Made by a program: the position numbers and the translations under genes
In this document: one piece after another, positions 7,406 to 14,660 of the stretch
How positions within the stretch are numbered: position 1 is the stretch's first letter
Layout of the letters: each line of letters begins with the position of its first letter
Source of the DNA: an uncultured Clostridia bacterium
GTDB taxonomy: Bacteria > Bacillota > Clostridia > Oscillospirales > Acutalibacteraceae
DNA length: 15,396 bases
Direction: 5' to 3'
Assembly (NCBI GenBank): GCA_946405475.1
Contig: CAMJHI010000026.1
Span: 1 to 15,396 of the forward strand
Notes under the pieces: generated by a model
The model's database searches: none
What the model saw: only the letters and a program-made list of their open reading frames with translations
Told to the model about the DNA's origin: nothing

Positions 7406-7410
7406 GCACG
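7390..7410 (+). repeat. Inverted repeat spanning the truB stop codon
   Basis: CGTGCTC (7390-7396) and GAGCACG (7404-7410) form a perfect 7-bp stem with a 7-base loop. No T tract follows, so it is not an intrinsic terminator. In RNA it would form a hairpin between truB and the ribF ribosome site (ATAAGGA, 7413-7419) and could affect mRNA stability or coupling. Chance occurrence is possible. Confidence 0.4.
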
Positions 7411-7429
7411 GGATAAGGATAAACGGAAC

Positions 7430-8293
7430 ATGAACAGCAAAAGGTCAATCGCTCTGGGCAGCTTTGACGGGCTGCATCGGGGCCATCGGGCGGTCATCGA
7501 CCGGGCGCGTTCCTTCGCACAGCGGGGCTGGCAGCCCTGTGTGCTTTTGCTTGAGCCTTCCCCGGCTCAGGTGCTCGGCAAAACGTCGGCCAAACGGCTG
7601 ATGAGCTTTGATTATAAGCGCAGCGAGCTGGAAAAGCTGGGGCTGGACGTGATCGTTCTTGATTTTTGCGCGGTGAAGGATCTGACGCCGCAGGAATTTT
7701 TTGACCGCATTCTCTGTGAACAGTTGAACGCCGGTGCGCTCACCTGCGGGTTCAATTATCACTTCGGCGCGGGCGGCTCCGGCAGCACGGAACTGCTGCG
7801 CGGCTTGTGCCGGTCGGCCGGTGTGATCCTGCACGAAATCGAGCCGCAGACTGTGGACGGGCAGATCGTCAGCTCCACTCTGGTGCGGCAGGCGCTGGAG
7901 CAGGGCGACGTGGCGCGGGCCGAACGGCTGCTCGGTCACCCCTTCGGCTACCGCTTTGAGGTGGTGCACGGCGATCATATCGGCGGCGCGGTGCTTGACT
8001 GCCCCACGATCAATCAGCTTTTCCCGCCCGAAATGCTCGTGCCGAAATACGGCGTTTACGCCTCGCAGACGCTGCTTGACGGCGTGTGGCGCCGCTCGGT
8101 GACGAACATCGGCTGCCGCCCGTCGTTTGAAAGCAACGAACAGCGCAGCGAGACCCACATCATCGGGTTCGACGGCGATCTGTACGGGCAGTTCATCGAG
8201 GTGCGCCTGTGCCGCTACAAGCGCGGCGAGCGGAAATTCAGCTCGATGGAAGAATTGAAACGGCAGCTGATCCTTGACCGGCAGCCCGACTGA
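7430..8293 (+). CDS. ribF: Bifunctional riboflavin kinase / FAD synthetase RibF
   Basis: RibF phosphorylates riboflavin to FMN and adenylates FMN to FAD. The N-terminal adenylyltransferase half has FDGLHRGH (12-19), N109 in GFNYHFG and SSTLVR (148-153), the nucleotide-binding motifs of the family. The C-terminal kinase half has PTIN (192-195), PKYGVYAS (205-212), TNIGCRPSF (225-233), E241 at the catalytic-base position and YGQFIEVRL (252-260). Two oddities: the kinase glycine motif before PTIN, normally G-R-x-[LI]-G-F, reads GAVLDC (186-191), and the FxPHP-like motif reads LEPSP. At 287 residues it is slightly short because the N-terminal lead before FDG is brief. The start is ATG 7430 after ATAAGGA. 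It ends the rimP operon; no terminator follows before the next promoter. FAD synthetase function is well supported, kinase function a little less so. Confidence 0.9.
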   Translation: MNSKRSIALGSFDGLHRGHRAVIDRARSFAQRGWQPCVLLLEPSPAQVLGKTSAKRLMSFDYKRSELEKLGLDVIVLDFCAVKDLTPQEFFDRILCEQLNAGALTCGFNYHFGAGGSGSTELLRGLCRSAGVILHEIEPQTVDGQIVSSTLVRQALEQGDVARAERLLGHPFGYRFEVVHGDHIGGAVLDCPTINQLFPPEMLVPKYGVYASQTLLDGVWRRSVTNIGCRPSFESNEQRSETHIIGFDGDLYGQFIEVRLCRYKRGERKFSSMEELKRQLILDRQPD

Positions 8294-8316
8294 CGTGATC
8301 AAGTTGAAATTCGCTA

Positions 8317-8345
8317 TTGAATCGTGAATCAGAATCAGTTATAAT
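8317..8345 (+). promoter_or_regulatory. Sigma-A promoter for zapA and downstream genes
   Basis: TTGAAT (8317-8322) and a perfect TATAAT (8340-8345) are separated by 17 bases. The -35 matches 4 of 6 positions. The spacer contains repeated GAATC units. Transcription would start near 8352, giving a leader of about 37 bases to the zapA ATG. Confidence 0.8.
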
Positions 8346-8373
8346 AAAAACAGATTAATGTTTGAACATCTTT

Positions 8374-8379
8374 AAGGAG
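8374..8379 (+). promoter_or_regulatory. Ribosome binding site that fixes the zapA start
   Basis: AAGGAG lies 9 bases before ATG 8389. An in-frame TTG at 8362 lies upstream of this site and has no ribosome site of its own, so it is rejected as the start. Confidence 0.8.
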
Positions 8380-8388
8380 CGGATCGTT

Positions 8389-8733
8389 ATGGAAAAAAAC
8401 AAAGTCAGACTCAATATCGGCGGGGCGGATTACACCATTACCACAGAAGACGACCCCAAATACGTCATGGCGCTGGGCGATGAGCTGGATTCTCTGCTCA
8501 CCAGGACCCTGCGCGAAAACAACCGCCTTTCCGTGACGCAGGCGGCGATCCTGCTCGCGCTCGATTATGCCGACCAGTGCAAAAAGGCGGAGATCAGTGC
8601 AGACAACCTGCGCAGCCAGATCAAGGAATATCTTGAGGACGCTTCCCGCGCCAAGATGGACGCGGAGATCGCAAGGCGTGAAGTGGAACGGCTGACGAGG
8701 GAACTGCAGAATGTTCAGGGCAAGCTCGGCTGA
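8389..8733 (+). CDS. zapA: Cell division protein ZapA
   Basis: ZapA binds FtsZ filaments and promotes their bundling and Z-ring formation. The 114-residue protein begins KVRLNIGGADYTITTEDDPKY-like, the standard ZapA N-terminal strand pattern, followed by the conserved helix with RLSVTQAAILLALDYADQ (about 46-63). The remaining C-terminal half (about 68-112) is charged, heptad-like and predicted to be a coiled coil, as in the family. It has its own promoter at 8317-8345. The last 23 bases overlap the start of the U32 gene, so the two are likely co-translated. Length and layout are normal. Confidence 0.92.
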   Translation: MEKNKVRLNIGGADYTITTEDDPKYVMALGDELDSLLTRTLRENNRLSVTQAAILLALDYADQCKKAEISADNLRSQIKEYLEDASRAKMDAEIARREVERLTRELQNVQGKLG

Positions 8734-10756
8734 GATCTTAGCGCCGGCGGGGACCTATGACGCGCTCGTCGCCGCGGTTCGCTGCGGGGCGGACGCCGTC
8801 TATCTCGGCGGGCAGGAGCTGAACGCGCGCCGGAACGCGGGCAATTTTGATTTTGAAGAATTGAAGAAAGCCGCGGCGTATTGCCATGCCCGCGGCGTGA
8901 AAGTACATATGACGCTTAACACGCTTGCTTCGGATGAGGAGCTGACCGATGCGGCTCAGCGTGCCGTCCGTCAGGCGTGTCAGGCCGGCGTCGACGCCCT
9001 AATCATCCAGGATTTGGGCGTTTTTCGTCTTGTTAAGCAGTGCGCGCCCACCATGCCGCTGCACGCCTCCACGCAAATGTCGGTGCATACGCTCGCCGGC
9101 GTGCGGGAGCTGGCCGACATGGGCTTTACCCGGGCGGTGCTGGCCAGAGAGTTATCGCTGGAAGAAATCGAAGCCATTGCCGCGCACTCGCCCATTGAGC
9201 TGGAGGTGTTCATCCACGGCGCGCTGTGCATGAGCGTGTCGGGGCAATGCCTGATGAGCGCCATGCTCGGCTCACGCAGCGCCAACCGCGGGCTGTGCGC
9301 CCAGCCGTGTCGGCTGCCGTTTGCCGCCCCCGGCGGCACGGGGCACGACCTGAGCTTAAAGGATCTGTCGGCCACGGAATACATCACCCGCCTTCATCGC
9401 GCGGGGGTGTGTTCGTTCAAGATCGAGGGGCGCATGAAGCGCCCGGAATACGTCGCCGCCGCCGTGACCGCCTGCCGCAAGGCGCTGGCGGGCGAGGAAG
9501 ATGCCGTTTTGCAGGAACAGCTCAAAAGCGTGTTTTCGCGCTCCGGCTTTACCAAGGGCTATTTCGACGGGGCGCTCGGGCGTGAGATGTTCGGCACCCG
9601 CCGCAAGGAGGACGTGACGGCGGCGCAGCCCGTGCTTAAAAGCCTGAGCCGTCTTTACGAAAAAGAAACGCCCCGCGTCGGGGTGGAAATGGCGTTTTGC
9701 GCCCATGAGGGCGAACCGGCTTCGCTGTCGGTCAAGGCGAACGGAAAAACCGTTTTTGTCGAGAGCGAGCGCCTGGTCGAACCGGCGCAAAACGCGCCGC
9801 TGACGAAAGAAAGAGTCGTCGATCAGCTCAAAAAATGCGGCGGCACGCCGTTTGAGGTCAGCGGGATCGACGTGGAGCTTGATGAACAGATCAGCCTGCC
9901 GCTGTCGGCTGTCAACGCGCTGCGGCGCGAAGCGCTGGAAAACCTGACAGAACGGCTCGAACAGCCGCCAAACCACACATTTTCACCGGTTTTGGTGGAA
10001 AACAGAGTGAAAAAAGTGAATAAACCCACCTGTTACGCCCGCTTTTCGACCGTTTCGCAGGTGAAAAACCTTTCCACGGCTGTGGAAAACTATATTCTGC
10101 CGCTCGCGCAGGCGGCACCGATCGCGGGCAAAACCGTCGTCGCCGAGCTGCCGACCGTGCTGTTCGGGCAGGAAGAAGCCGTGCGGCAGCAGATCGAACA
10201 GGCCAAAGCGCGGGGGATCACCTGCCTTTGCGCGGCCACGCTCGACGGCGCCCGTCTGGCGAAGGAAGCCGGGCTGTCATTCTGGTTCGGTCTCGGCAGC
10301 AACGTGTTCAACACGCTTTCGCTCCTTCAGGCGCGGGAGCTCGGCGCACAGGCGGCGATCCTGTCGCCGGAAATGACGCTGCGTCAGGCCGCGCGCCTGG
10401 GCGGCACGATCGACCGGGGGCTGATCGTCTACGGCCGTCTGCCGCTGATGACTACGCGCAACTGCCCCGTAAAAAACGGCACGGACTGCGCGAGCTGCGG
10501 CCGCAGCCGAAGCCTGACCGACCGGCTGGGCGTTTCGTTCCCCGTGCGCTGCTTCGGCGGTTATTCGCAGGTGTTCAATTCCCGCCCGATCTGGCTGGCG
10601 GATCGCAAAAAGGAAACGGAGATCGTCGATTTCCACGTGCTGTATTTCACCACCGAAACGCCCGAAGAATGCGCGGCGGTCGCGGCACGGTACCAAAGAG
10701 GGGACGCACCGCCGGGCGAATTCACCCGCGGGCTGTATTACAGAGGAGTGGAATGA
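8711..10756 (+). CDS. U32 family protein (RlhA/YhbU-like) with DUF3656-type C-terminal domain
   Basis: This 681-residue protein opens with AEILAPAGTYDALVAAVRCGADAVYLGG, the U32 TIM-barrel start. It matches the U32 family signature across residues 165-183 (E-x-F-x-x-G-A-L-C-x4-G-x-C-x-M-S). C173, C180, C196 and C200 form the conserved cysteine set linked to an iron-sulfur cluster in this family. The C-terminal half, after about residue 330, resembles DUF3656-containing members and has a second cysteine group (C585, C593, C596 in CPVKNGTDCASC). Family members were first described as collagenases. Escherichia coli RlhA is now known to be needed for hydroxylation of C2501 of 23S rRNA, and TrhP for tRNA U34 hydroxylation, so RNA modification is the more likely role. 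The ATG at 8711 has GAGGGA (8697-8702) and overlaps zapA. Exact substrate is unknown. Confidence 0.88.
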   Translation: MFRASSAEILAPAGTYDALVAAVRCGADAVYLGGQELNARRNAGNFDFEELKKAAAYCHARGVKVHMTLNTLASDEELTDAAQRAVRQACQAGVDALIIQDLGVFRLVKQCAPTMPLHASTQMSVHTLAGVRELADMGFTRAVLARELSLEEIEAIAAHSPIELEVFIHGALCMSVSGQCLMSAMLGSRSANRGLCAQPCRLPFAAPGGTGHDLSLKDLSATEYITRLHRAGVCSFKIEGRMKRPEYVAAAVTACRKALAGEEDAVLQEQLKSVFSRSGFTKGYFDGALGREMFGTRRKEDVTAAQPVLKSLSRLYEKETPRVGVEMAFCAHEGEPASLSVKANGKTVFVESERLVEPAQNAPLTKERVVDQLKKCGGTPFEVSGIDVELDEQISLPLSAVNALRREALENLTERLEQPPNHTFSPVLVENRVKKVNKPTCYARFSTVSQVKNLSTAVENYILPLAQAAPIAGKTVVAELPTVLFGQEEAVRQQIEQAKARGITCLCAATLDGARLAKEAGLSFWFGLGSNVFNTLSLLQARELGAQAAILSPEMTLRQAARLGGTIDRGLIVYGRLPLMTTRNCPVKNGTDCASCGRSRSLTDRLGVSFPVRCFGGYSQVFNSRPIWLADRKKETEIVDFHVLYFTTETPEECAAVAARYQRGDAPPGEFTRGLYYRGVE

Positions 10757-10759
10757 ACC

Positions 10760-10969
10760 ATGAAACAGGAAGAAATCGACCGCATCAGCGAGCTGACCCG
10801 TCTGTCGCGTGAGCGTCCGCTCACAGCGCAGGAGCAGGAGGAGCGCGCCGAACTGCGGCGGCGGTATATCGACAGCTTCAAAGCCAGCCTCGTTTCCCAG
10901 CTGGAAACGACCTATATCGTGGACGAAAAAGGCAACAAGAAAAAGGTCACCCGAAAGGGCAAAAAATAA
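10760..10969 (+). CDS. DUF896 / YnzC family protein
   Basis: This 69-residue protein is of the DUF896 (UPF0291, YnzC) family. It starts MKQEEIDRISELTRLSRER, the conserved helix, followed by LTAQEQEERAELRRRYIDSFK, the second helix and family hallmark, and a lysine-rich tail. The Bacillus subtilis YnzC structure is a two-helix hairpin, and the protein's biochemical role is not established. ATG 10760 lies 3 bases after the U32 stop, with GAGGAG (10743-10748) as ribosome site, so it is probably co-transcribed with zapA and the U32 gene. Family assignment is confident; function is unknown. Confidence 0.9.
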   Translation: MKQEEIDRISELTRLSRERPLTAQEQEERAELRRRYIDSFKASLVSQLETTYIVDEKGNKKKVTRKGKK

Positions 10970-10999
10970 AAATCAATTCCGGATAAGGAGTGTATCACC

Positions 11000-11845
11000 A
11001 TGTATGATTTTTCCATCGGCGTCATCGTTGACAGCTTCCGTCTGCCGATCCCCGAAGCGGTGAAAAAGGCCGCCGAGGTCGGCGCAAAGGGCATTCAGGT
11101 CTATTCCACCCGCGGGGAAATGTCGCCCGAAAACCTGAACACGGCCGCGAGAAACGACTTCAAAAAGTTAGTGGCCGACTGCGGGCTGAAGATTTCCGCG
11201 CTGTGCGGCGATCTGGGCGGCGGCGGATTCGTCCACCCCGAACAGAACGAGGAACGCATTGAAAAATCCAAGCGCATCCTCGATCTGGCCAAGGAGCTTG
11301 GCACCGACGTGGTCACCACTCACATCGGCGTGGTGCCGACCGACAAAAACCACGAGCGCTACCACATTTTGCAGGACGCCTGCGGGCAGCTTGCCGAATA
11401 CGCCGACAGCATCGGCGCGCATTTTGCCGTGGAGACCGGCCCCGAAACCTCGGCCACGCTCAAAGCGTTCCTCGATTCGCTCCATTCCCGCGGCGTGAGC
11501 GTCAACCTTGACCCGGCCAACCTTGTCATGGTCACGGGCGACAACCCCGCGCAGGCGGTTTATAACCTCAAGGATTACATCGTGCACACCCACGCCAAGG
11601 ACGGCGTGCAGAATTTCTACGTCGACCCCGACATGGTCTACGGCATGGTGCCCAAATCCGGCCTGCCCGAGGGCGATTCCTTCACGGAAGTGCCGCTGGG
11701 CGAAGGCAGCGTGCCGTGGCAGGATTATCTCAAGGCGCTTGACGATATCGGCTATCACGGCTTCCTGACCATCGAACGCGAGGTCGGCGACGATCCGGCG
11801 CGCGACATCATCAAGGCGGTCAATTTCCTGAAGGGGTTGATGTAA
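11000..11845 (+). CDS. Sugar phosphate isomerase/epimerase family TIM barrel (first of a pair)
   Basis: This 281-residue protein is a xylose-isomerase-like / AP-endonuclease-2 type TIM barrel, the superfamily that includes IolE, IolI and ketose 3-epimerases. Expected metal and catalytic positions are present: H108 (TTHIG), E145 (VETGPE), D171 (NLDPAN), H198 in THAKDG (197-202) and E259 (TIERE). A loop of about 30 residues after THAKDG (about 203-235) probably covers the active site. There is no signal peptide, so it is cytoplasmic. AAGGAG precedes ATG 11000, 30 bases after the DUF896 gene with no visible promoter. The next gene is a second barrel one base downstream. The substrate cannot be named; keto-sugar epimerisation, or inositol-type isomerisation or dehydration, are the usual activities. 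Confidence 0.82.
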   Translation: MYDFSIGVIVDSFRLPIPEAVKKAAEVGAKGIQVYSTRGEMSPENLNTAARNDFKKLVADCGLKISALCGDLGGGGFVHPEQNEERIEKSKRILDLAKELGTDVVTTHIGVVPTDKNHERYHILQDACGQLAEYADSIGAHFAVETGPETSATLKAFLDSLHSRGVSVNLDPANLVMVTGDNPAQAVYNLKDYIVHTHAKDGVQNFYVDPDMVYGMVPKSGLPEGDSFTEVPLGEGSVPWQDYLKALDDIGYHGFLTIEREVGDDPARDIIKAVNFLKGLM

Positions 11846-11846
11846 G

Positions 11847-12710
11847 GTGAAGTTTTCAGTCAGCTCCTACAGCTTTGCCCGCCGCCTGAACGAAGGGAAA
11901 TACACCCAGTTCACCCTGATCGAAAAGGCCAAGGAAATGGGCTTTGACGGCATCGAATTCACCGACCTGCAGCCCGAAAACGGGTTGAGCGACCTGCAAT
12001 ACGCCGCCGTGCTCGCGGAAGAAGCCGACAAGCGCGGCATCGCCATCGTCAACTACACCATCGGCGCGGATTTTCTCAACGCCGCGGGCGGCTGGGAGGC
12101 GGAGGCCGAGCGCCTGTTCGGGCAGGTCGACGTGGCCAAAGCGCTCGGCGCCAAGGGCATGCGTCATGACGCGACCGGCGGCTTTAAGGGCGCCGAGGCG
12201 GCTTATCAAAGCTTTGACGCCGCCCTGCCGATCCTGGCCGACGGCTGCCGCAAGGTGACGGCCTACGCCAAAACGCTCGGCGTTGTCACCATGGTGGAAA
12301 ACCACGGCTTTTTCTGCCAGGAATCCCGCCGGGTGGAGCAGCTCGTGAACGCTGTGAAGGATGAAAATTTCGGCCTGCTCATCGATATGGGCAATTTCCT
12401 CTGCGCGGAGGATGACCCCGCCGCGGCGGTCGGTCGGCTCGCCAAATACGCCAAGCACGTTCACGCCAAGGACTTTTATTTCAAACCGGGCGACGGCGCC
12501 GATCCGGGCGACGGCTTTTTCACCACGCGGGGCGGCAACTACCTGCGCGGGGCGGTCATCGGCCACGGCTGCGTGCCCATCACCCAGTGCCTGCGCACGC
12601 TCAAACGAAACGGCTACGACGGCTTTGTGAGCATCGAGTTCGAGGGCTGTGAGGACAACGAGTGGGCGATTCAAACCGGGCTTGACAACCTGCGCCGCTA
12701 CGCGGAATAA
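11847..12710 (+). CDS. Sugar phosphate isomerase/epimerase family TIM barrel (second of a pair)
   Basis: This 287-residue protein is of the same barrel superfamily as its upstream neighbour but clearly diverged. It begins MKFSVSSYSFARRL and has GFDGIEF (32-38), E151 in VENHG (150-154), D180 in LLIDMGN, H206 in HVHAKDF (204-210) and E264 in SIEFEG, the expected metal and catalytic positions. The start is GTG 11847, one base after the upstream stop, with AAGGGG at 11831-11836, so translation is coupled. The two proteins may act in sequence or as a heteromer on the same sugar; this is inference. No kinase, dehydrogenase or transporter lies beside them to name the substrate. A strong promoter for the next gene begins 13 bases after its stop. 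Confidence 0.82.
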   Translation: MKFSVSSYSFARRLNEGKYTQFTLIEKAKEMGFDGIEFTDLQPENGLSDLQYAAVLAEEADKRGIAIVNYTIGADFLNAAGGWEAEAERLFGQVDVAKALGAKGMRHDATGGFKGAEAAYQSFDAALPILADGCRKVTAYAKTLGVVTMVENHGFFCQESRRVEQLVNAVKDENFGLLIDMGNFLCAEDDPAAAVGRLAKYAKHVHAKDFYFKPGDGADPGDGFFTTRGGNYLRGAVIGHGCVPITQCLRTLKRNGYDGFVSIEFEGCEDNEWAIQTGLDNLRRYAE

Positions 12711-12722
12711 TCCCGCGCGCTC

Positions 12723-12751
12723 TTGACTTTGCACAGGCGTCGTTCTATAAT
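12723..12751 (+). promoter_or_regulatory. Strong sigma-A promoter for the phosphoesterase unit
   Basis: TTGACT (12723-12728) and a perfect TATAAT (12746-12751) are separated by 17 bases, matching the consensus at 11 of 12 positions. Transcription would start near 12758. No terminator for the upstream epimerase genes is visible, so read-through from them is possible. Confidence 0.85.
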
Positions 12752-12767
12752 GAAACCACTGAATGAG

Positions 12768-12781
12768 CGGGTGAAAACCCG
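12768..12781 (+). promoter_or_regulatory. 5' leader hairpin with GAAA tetraloop
   Basis: CGGGT (12768-12772) pairs with ACCCG (12777-12781) around a GAAA loop, a stable GNRA tetraloop. It would lie near the 5' end of the mRNA, just upstream of the ribosome site AAGGAGAG. No T tract follows, so it is not a terminator. It may protect the 5' end or be incidental. Confidence 0.4.
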
Positions 12782-12805
12782 TAAAAGATAAGGAGAGAGA
12801 ACACC

Positions 12806-14038
12806 ATGAGAAAAACCATGAAAGCGGTTCTGGCTCTCGTGCTTTCGCTGACCCTGCTGGTCGGCTTTGCCGCGCCTGCCTTTGCCGCCGATCTGTCCAC
12901 TCCGTCCAAGATCAACCTGCAGTTCAACGAAGAGGGCAAATTCCGCATCCTTCAGTTTGCCGACACGCAGGATAACATCTTCCTTCGCCCCGGCACCATC
13001 CGCCTGATGAAGGATTCCATCGCCAAGTATAAGCCCGATCTGGTCGTGTTCACGGGCGACAACACCGGCGCCGTCAACACCAAATTCGGCTGCAAGTACG
13101 CCCTCAAGGCGCTGCTGACCGTTTGTGAAGACGCAAAGGTGCCGTTCACCTGTGTGTTCGGCAACCATGACGCGGAAAACGTGGCCAAGGAATACCATCT
13201 GGAATGCTGGCGTTCGTTCAGCTACTGCATGGCGTTTGACGACAAGGGGCCCAACGGCGAAGATCTGTACGGCTGCGCCAACCACAACCTCACCGTCAAA
13301 TCGTCCGACGGCAAAAAGACCGCCTTCAACCTGTGGATGATCGACTCCAACATGTATGATGAAGAAAACGGCGGCTACGATTACATCCATCCCGATCAGC
13401 TGGCGTGGTACAAGGCCAAGTCTGACGAGCTCAAGGCGGCCAACGGCGGCGAGCTGGTTCCCTCCCTTTGCTTCCAGCACATCATCCCCAACGAGATCAT
13501 GGATTACACCATGGTGGGCGAAAACGAAACCATCGGCTTTGACACCGACGGCGGCCACATCGTGCTTGACCCCGCTTATTGCGAACCCGGCAGCATCATG
13601 CTCGAGCATCCCTGTCCCGGCACGATCAACGGCGGCCAGCTCAAAGCGTTTGAAGAACAGGGCGACGTGCTCGGCGTTGTGACCGGTCACGACCACGTCA
13701 ACAGCTTCGTGGTGCACACCGATTTCCAGACCGCGAAGGATACCTCCATCGACCTCATCCAGTCCGCCGGTACGGGCTTCTGCTCCTACGGTGATGAGCG
13801 TGTCCGCGGCGTGCGCGTGATCGACCTGGACGAAAAGGATCTGTGGAGCTACGAAACCAAGGCTTACACCTTCTTTGACGTGTGCGGCGTGAGCAACGAA
13901 ACGCTTCAGCTTTCCTATTTCTCCAAGCCCGGCTACACCTACTGGGTCATCAGCATGGTCATTGAGTGCCTGCCCTTCGCCGGCCCTCAGCTTGCCAAAA
14001 TCTTCCGTGACGCTGTTTACAGCGCCGCCAACAAATAA
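12806..14038 (+). CDS. Exported calcineurin-like metallophosphoesterase
   Basis: This 410-residue protein starts with a classic signal peptide: positive MRKTMK, a hydrophobic run, then APAFA with probable cleavage between A27 and A28 (AFA-AD). No lipobox cysteine is present, so it is probably secreted rather than a lipoprotein. The phosphoesterase motifs run in order: D53 in FADTQD, GDN (84-86), GNHD (119-122), H225 and GHDH (294-297). In the first motif the usual D-x-H is D-T-Q, which replaces a metal-ligand histidine. The mature protein has 12 cysteines, many for an exported Firmicute protein. A moderately hydrophobic stretch lies near 378-393. It has its own strong promoter and AAGGAG before ATG 12806, and precedes a PAP2 phosphatase by 11 bases. 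Substrate unknown; phosphate-ester scavenging is plausible. Confidence 0.85.
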   Translation: MRKTMKAVLALVLSLTLLVGFAAPAFAADLSTPSKINLQFNEEGKFRILQFADTQDNIFLRPGTIRLMKDSIAKYKPDLVVFTGDNTGAVNTKFGCKYALKALLTVCEDAKVPFTCVFGNHDAENVAKEYHLECWRSFSYCMAFDDKGPNGEDLYGCANHNLTVKSSDGKKTAFNLWMIDSNMYDEENGGYDYIHPDQLAWYKAKSDELKAANGGELVPSLCFQHIIPNEIMDYTMVGENETIGFDTDGGHIVLDPAYCEPGSIMLEHPCPGTINGGQLKAFEEQGDVLGVVTGHDHVNSFVVHTDFQTAKDTSIDLIQSAGTGFCSYGDERVRGVRVIDLDEKDLWSYETKAYTFFDVCGVSNETLQLSYFSKPGYTYWVISMVIECLPFAGPQLAKIFRDAVYSAANK

Positions 14039-14049
14039 GGATTAAAACT

Positions 14050-14646
14050 ATGTTAGATTGGATTTATCGCTTTGATTTAAGCGTTTTTAACGCGGTGTTT
14101 CAACTGCATTCGCCCGTGCTGAATTTCTTTATGAAAACCATCACGTATCTGGGCGAGGACGGCCTGTTCTGGATCATTCTGGCCGTCGTGCTGTGCCTGT
14201 TCCGCAAAACGCGCCGGTTCGGCGTGTTTCTGGCGGGCGCTCTGCTGATCGAAGTGCTGTTCAACGAGCTGGTGCTCAAATCGATCTTTGAGCGGCCGAG
14301 ACCGTTCAATTACCAGCCTTGGCAGGATGCGGGGCTTTACGTCTTCCCCGAGATCGTTCCGCGGCCGAGCAGCTTTTCGTTCCCGTCCGGCCACACGGCG
14401 TCCTCCTTTGCGGCGGCGACCGTGCTGTTCTGCGCCAACAAAAAGTGGGGCACGCCCGCGCTGGTGCTCGCGGCGCTCATCGGCTTTTCCCGTGTGTACT
14501 GCGGCGTGCATTACTGCACCGACGTGCTGGCCGGCATGCTGGTGGGCATCGTGGTCGGTATTGCGGCGTACTTCCTCATCCGCGCGCTGTTCCGGCTGCT
14601 GAAACAGAAAAAGCCCGGCATCACCAAATACTTTGACGGCATATAA
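14050..14646 (+). CDS. PAP2 family membrane phosphatase
   Basis: This 198-residue integral membrane protein has the full PAP2 acid-phosphatase signature: K77-SIFERPRP (77-85), PSGH (112-115) and S147-R-x5-H154-x3-D158 in SRVYCGVHYCTDVLAG. H115 and H154 are the expected nucleophile and acid positions. Hydrophobic segments lie near 38-52, 56-72, 117-130, 135-149 and 158-178. Family members dephosphorylate phosphatidic acid, phosphatidylglycerol phosphate or undecaprenyl pyrophosphate; sequence alone does not choose between them. ATG 14050 follows the phosphoesterase stop by 11 bases with only a weak AAGG site, which suggests co-transcription and modest translation. Both neighbouring phosphatases would face the outside, so they may share a phosphate-release role (inference). 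Confidence 0.9.
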   Translation: MLDWIYRFDLSVFNAVFQLHSPVLNFFMKTITYLGEDGLFWIILAVVLCLFRKTRRFGVFLAGALLIEVLFNELVLKSIFERPRPFNYQPWQDAGLYVFPEIVPRPSSFSFPSGHTASSFAAATVLFCANKKWGTPALVLAALIGFSRVYCGVHYCTDVLAGMLVGIVVGIAAYFLIRALFRLLKQKKPGITKYFDGI

Positions 14647-14660
14647 GAAAACTTTAGAAA

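Noticed and set aside
8358..8369. Near-palindrome ATGTT-TG-AACAT just after the zapA transcription start, considered as an operator
   Set aside because: Only 5-bp arms, no match to a known operator that I can defend.
10950..10959. CCC-GAAA-GGG hairpin at the end of the DUF896 gene
   Set aside because: Three base pairs only, followed by A rather than T residues; not a terminator.
12698..13717. Long minus-strand frame opposite the phosphoesterase, and one at 11856-12734 opposite the second epimerase
   Set aside because: Histidine/valine/arginine-rich nonsense composition, no start signals, opposite well-supported genes.
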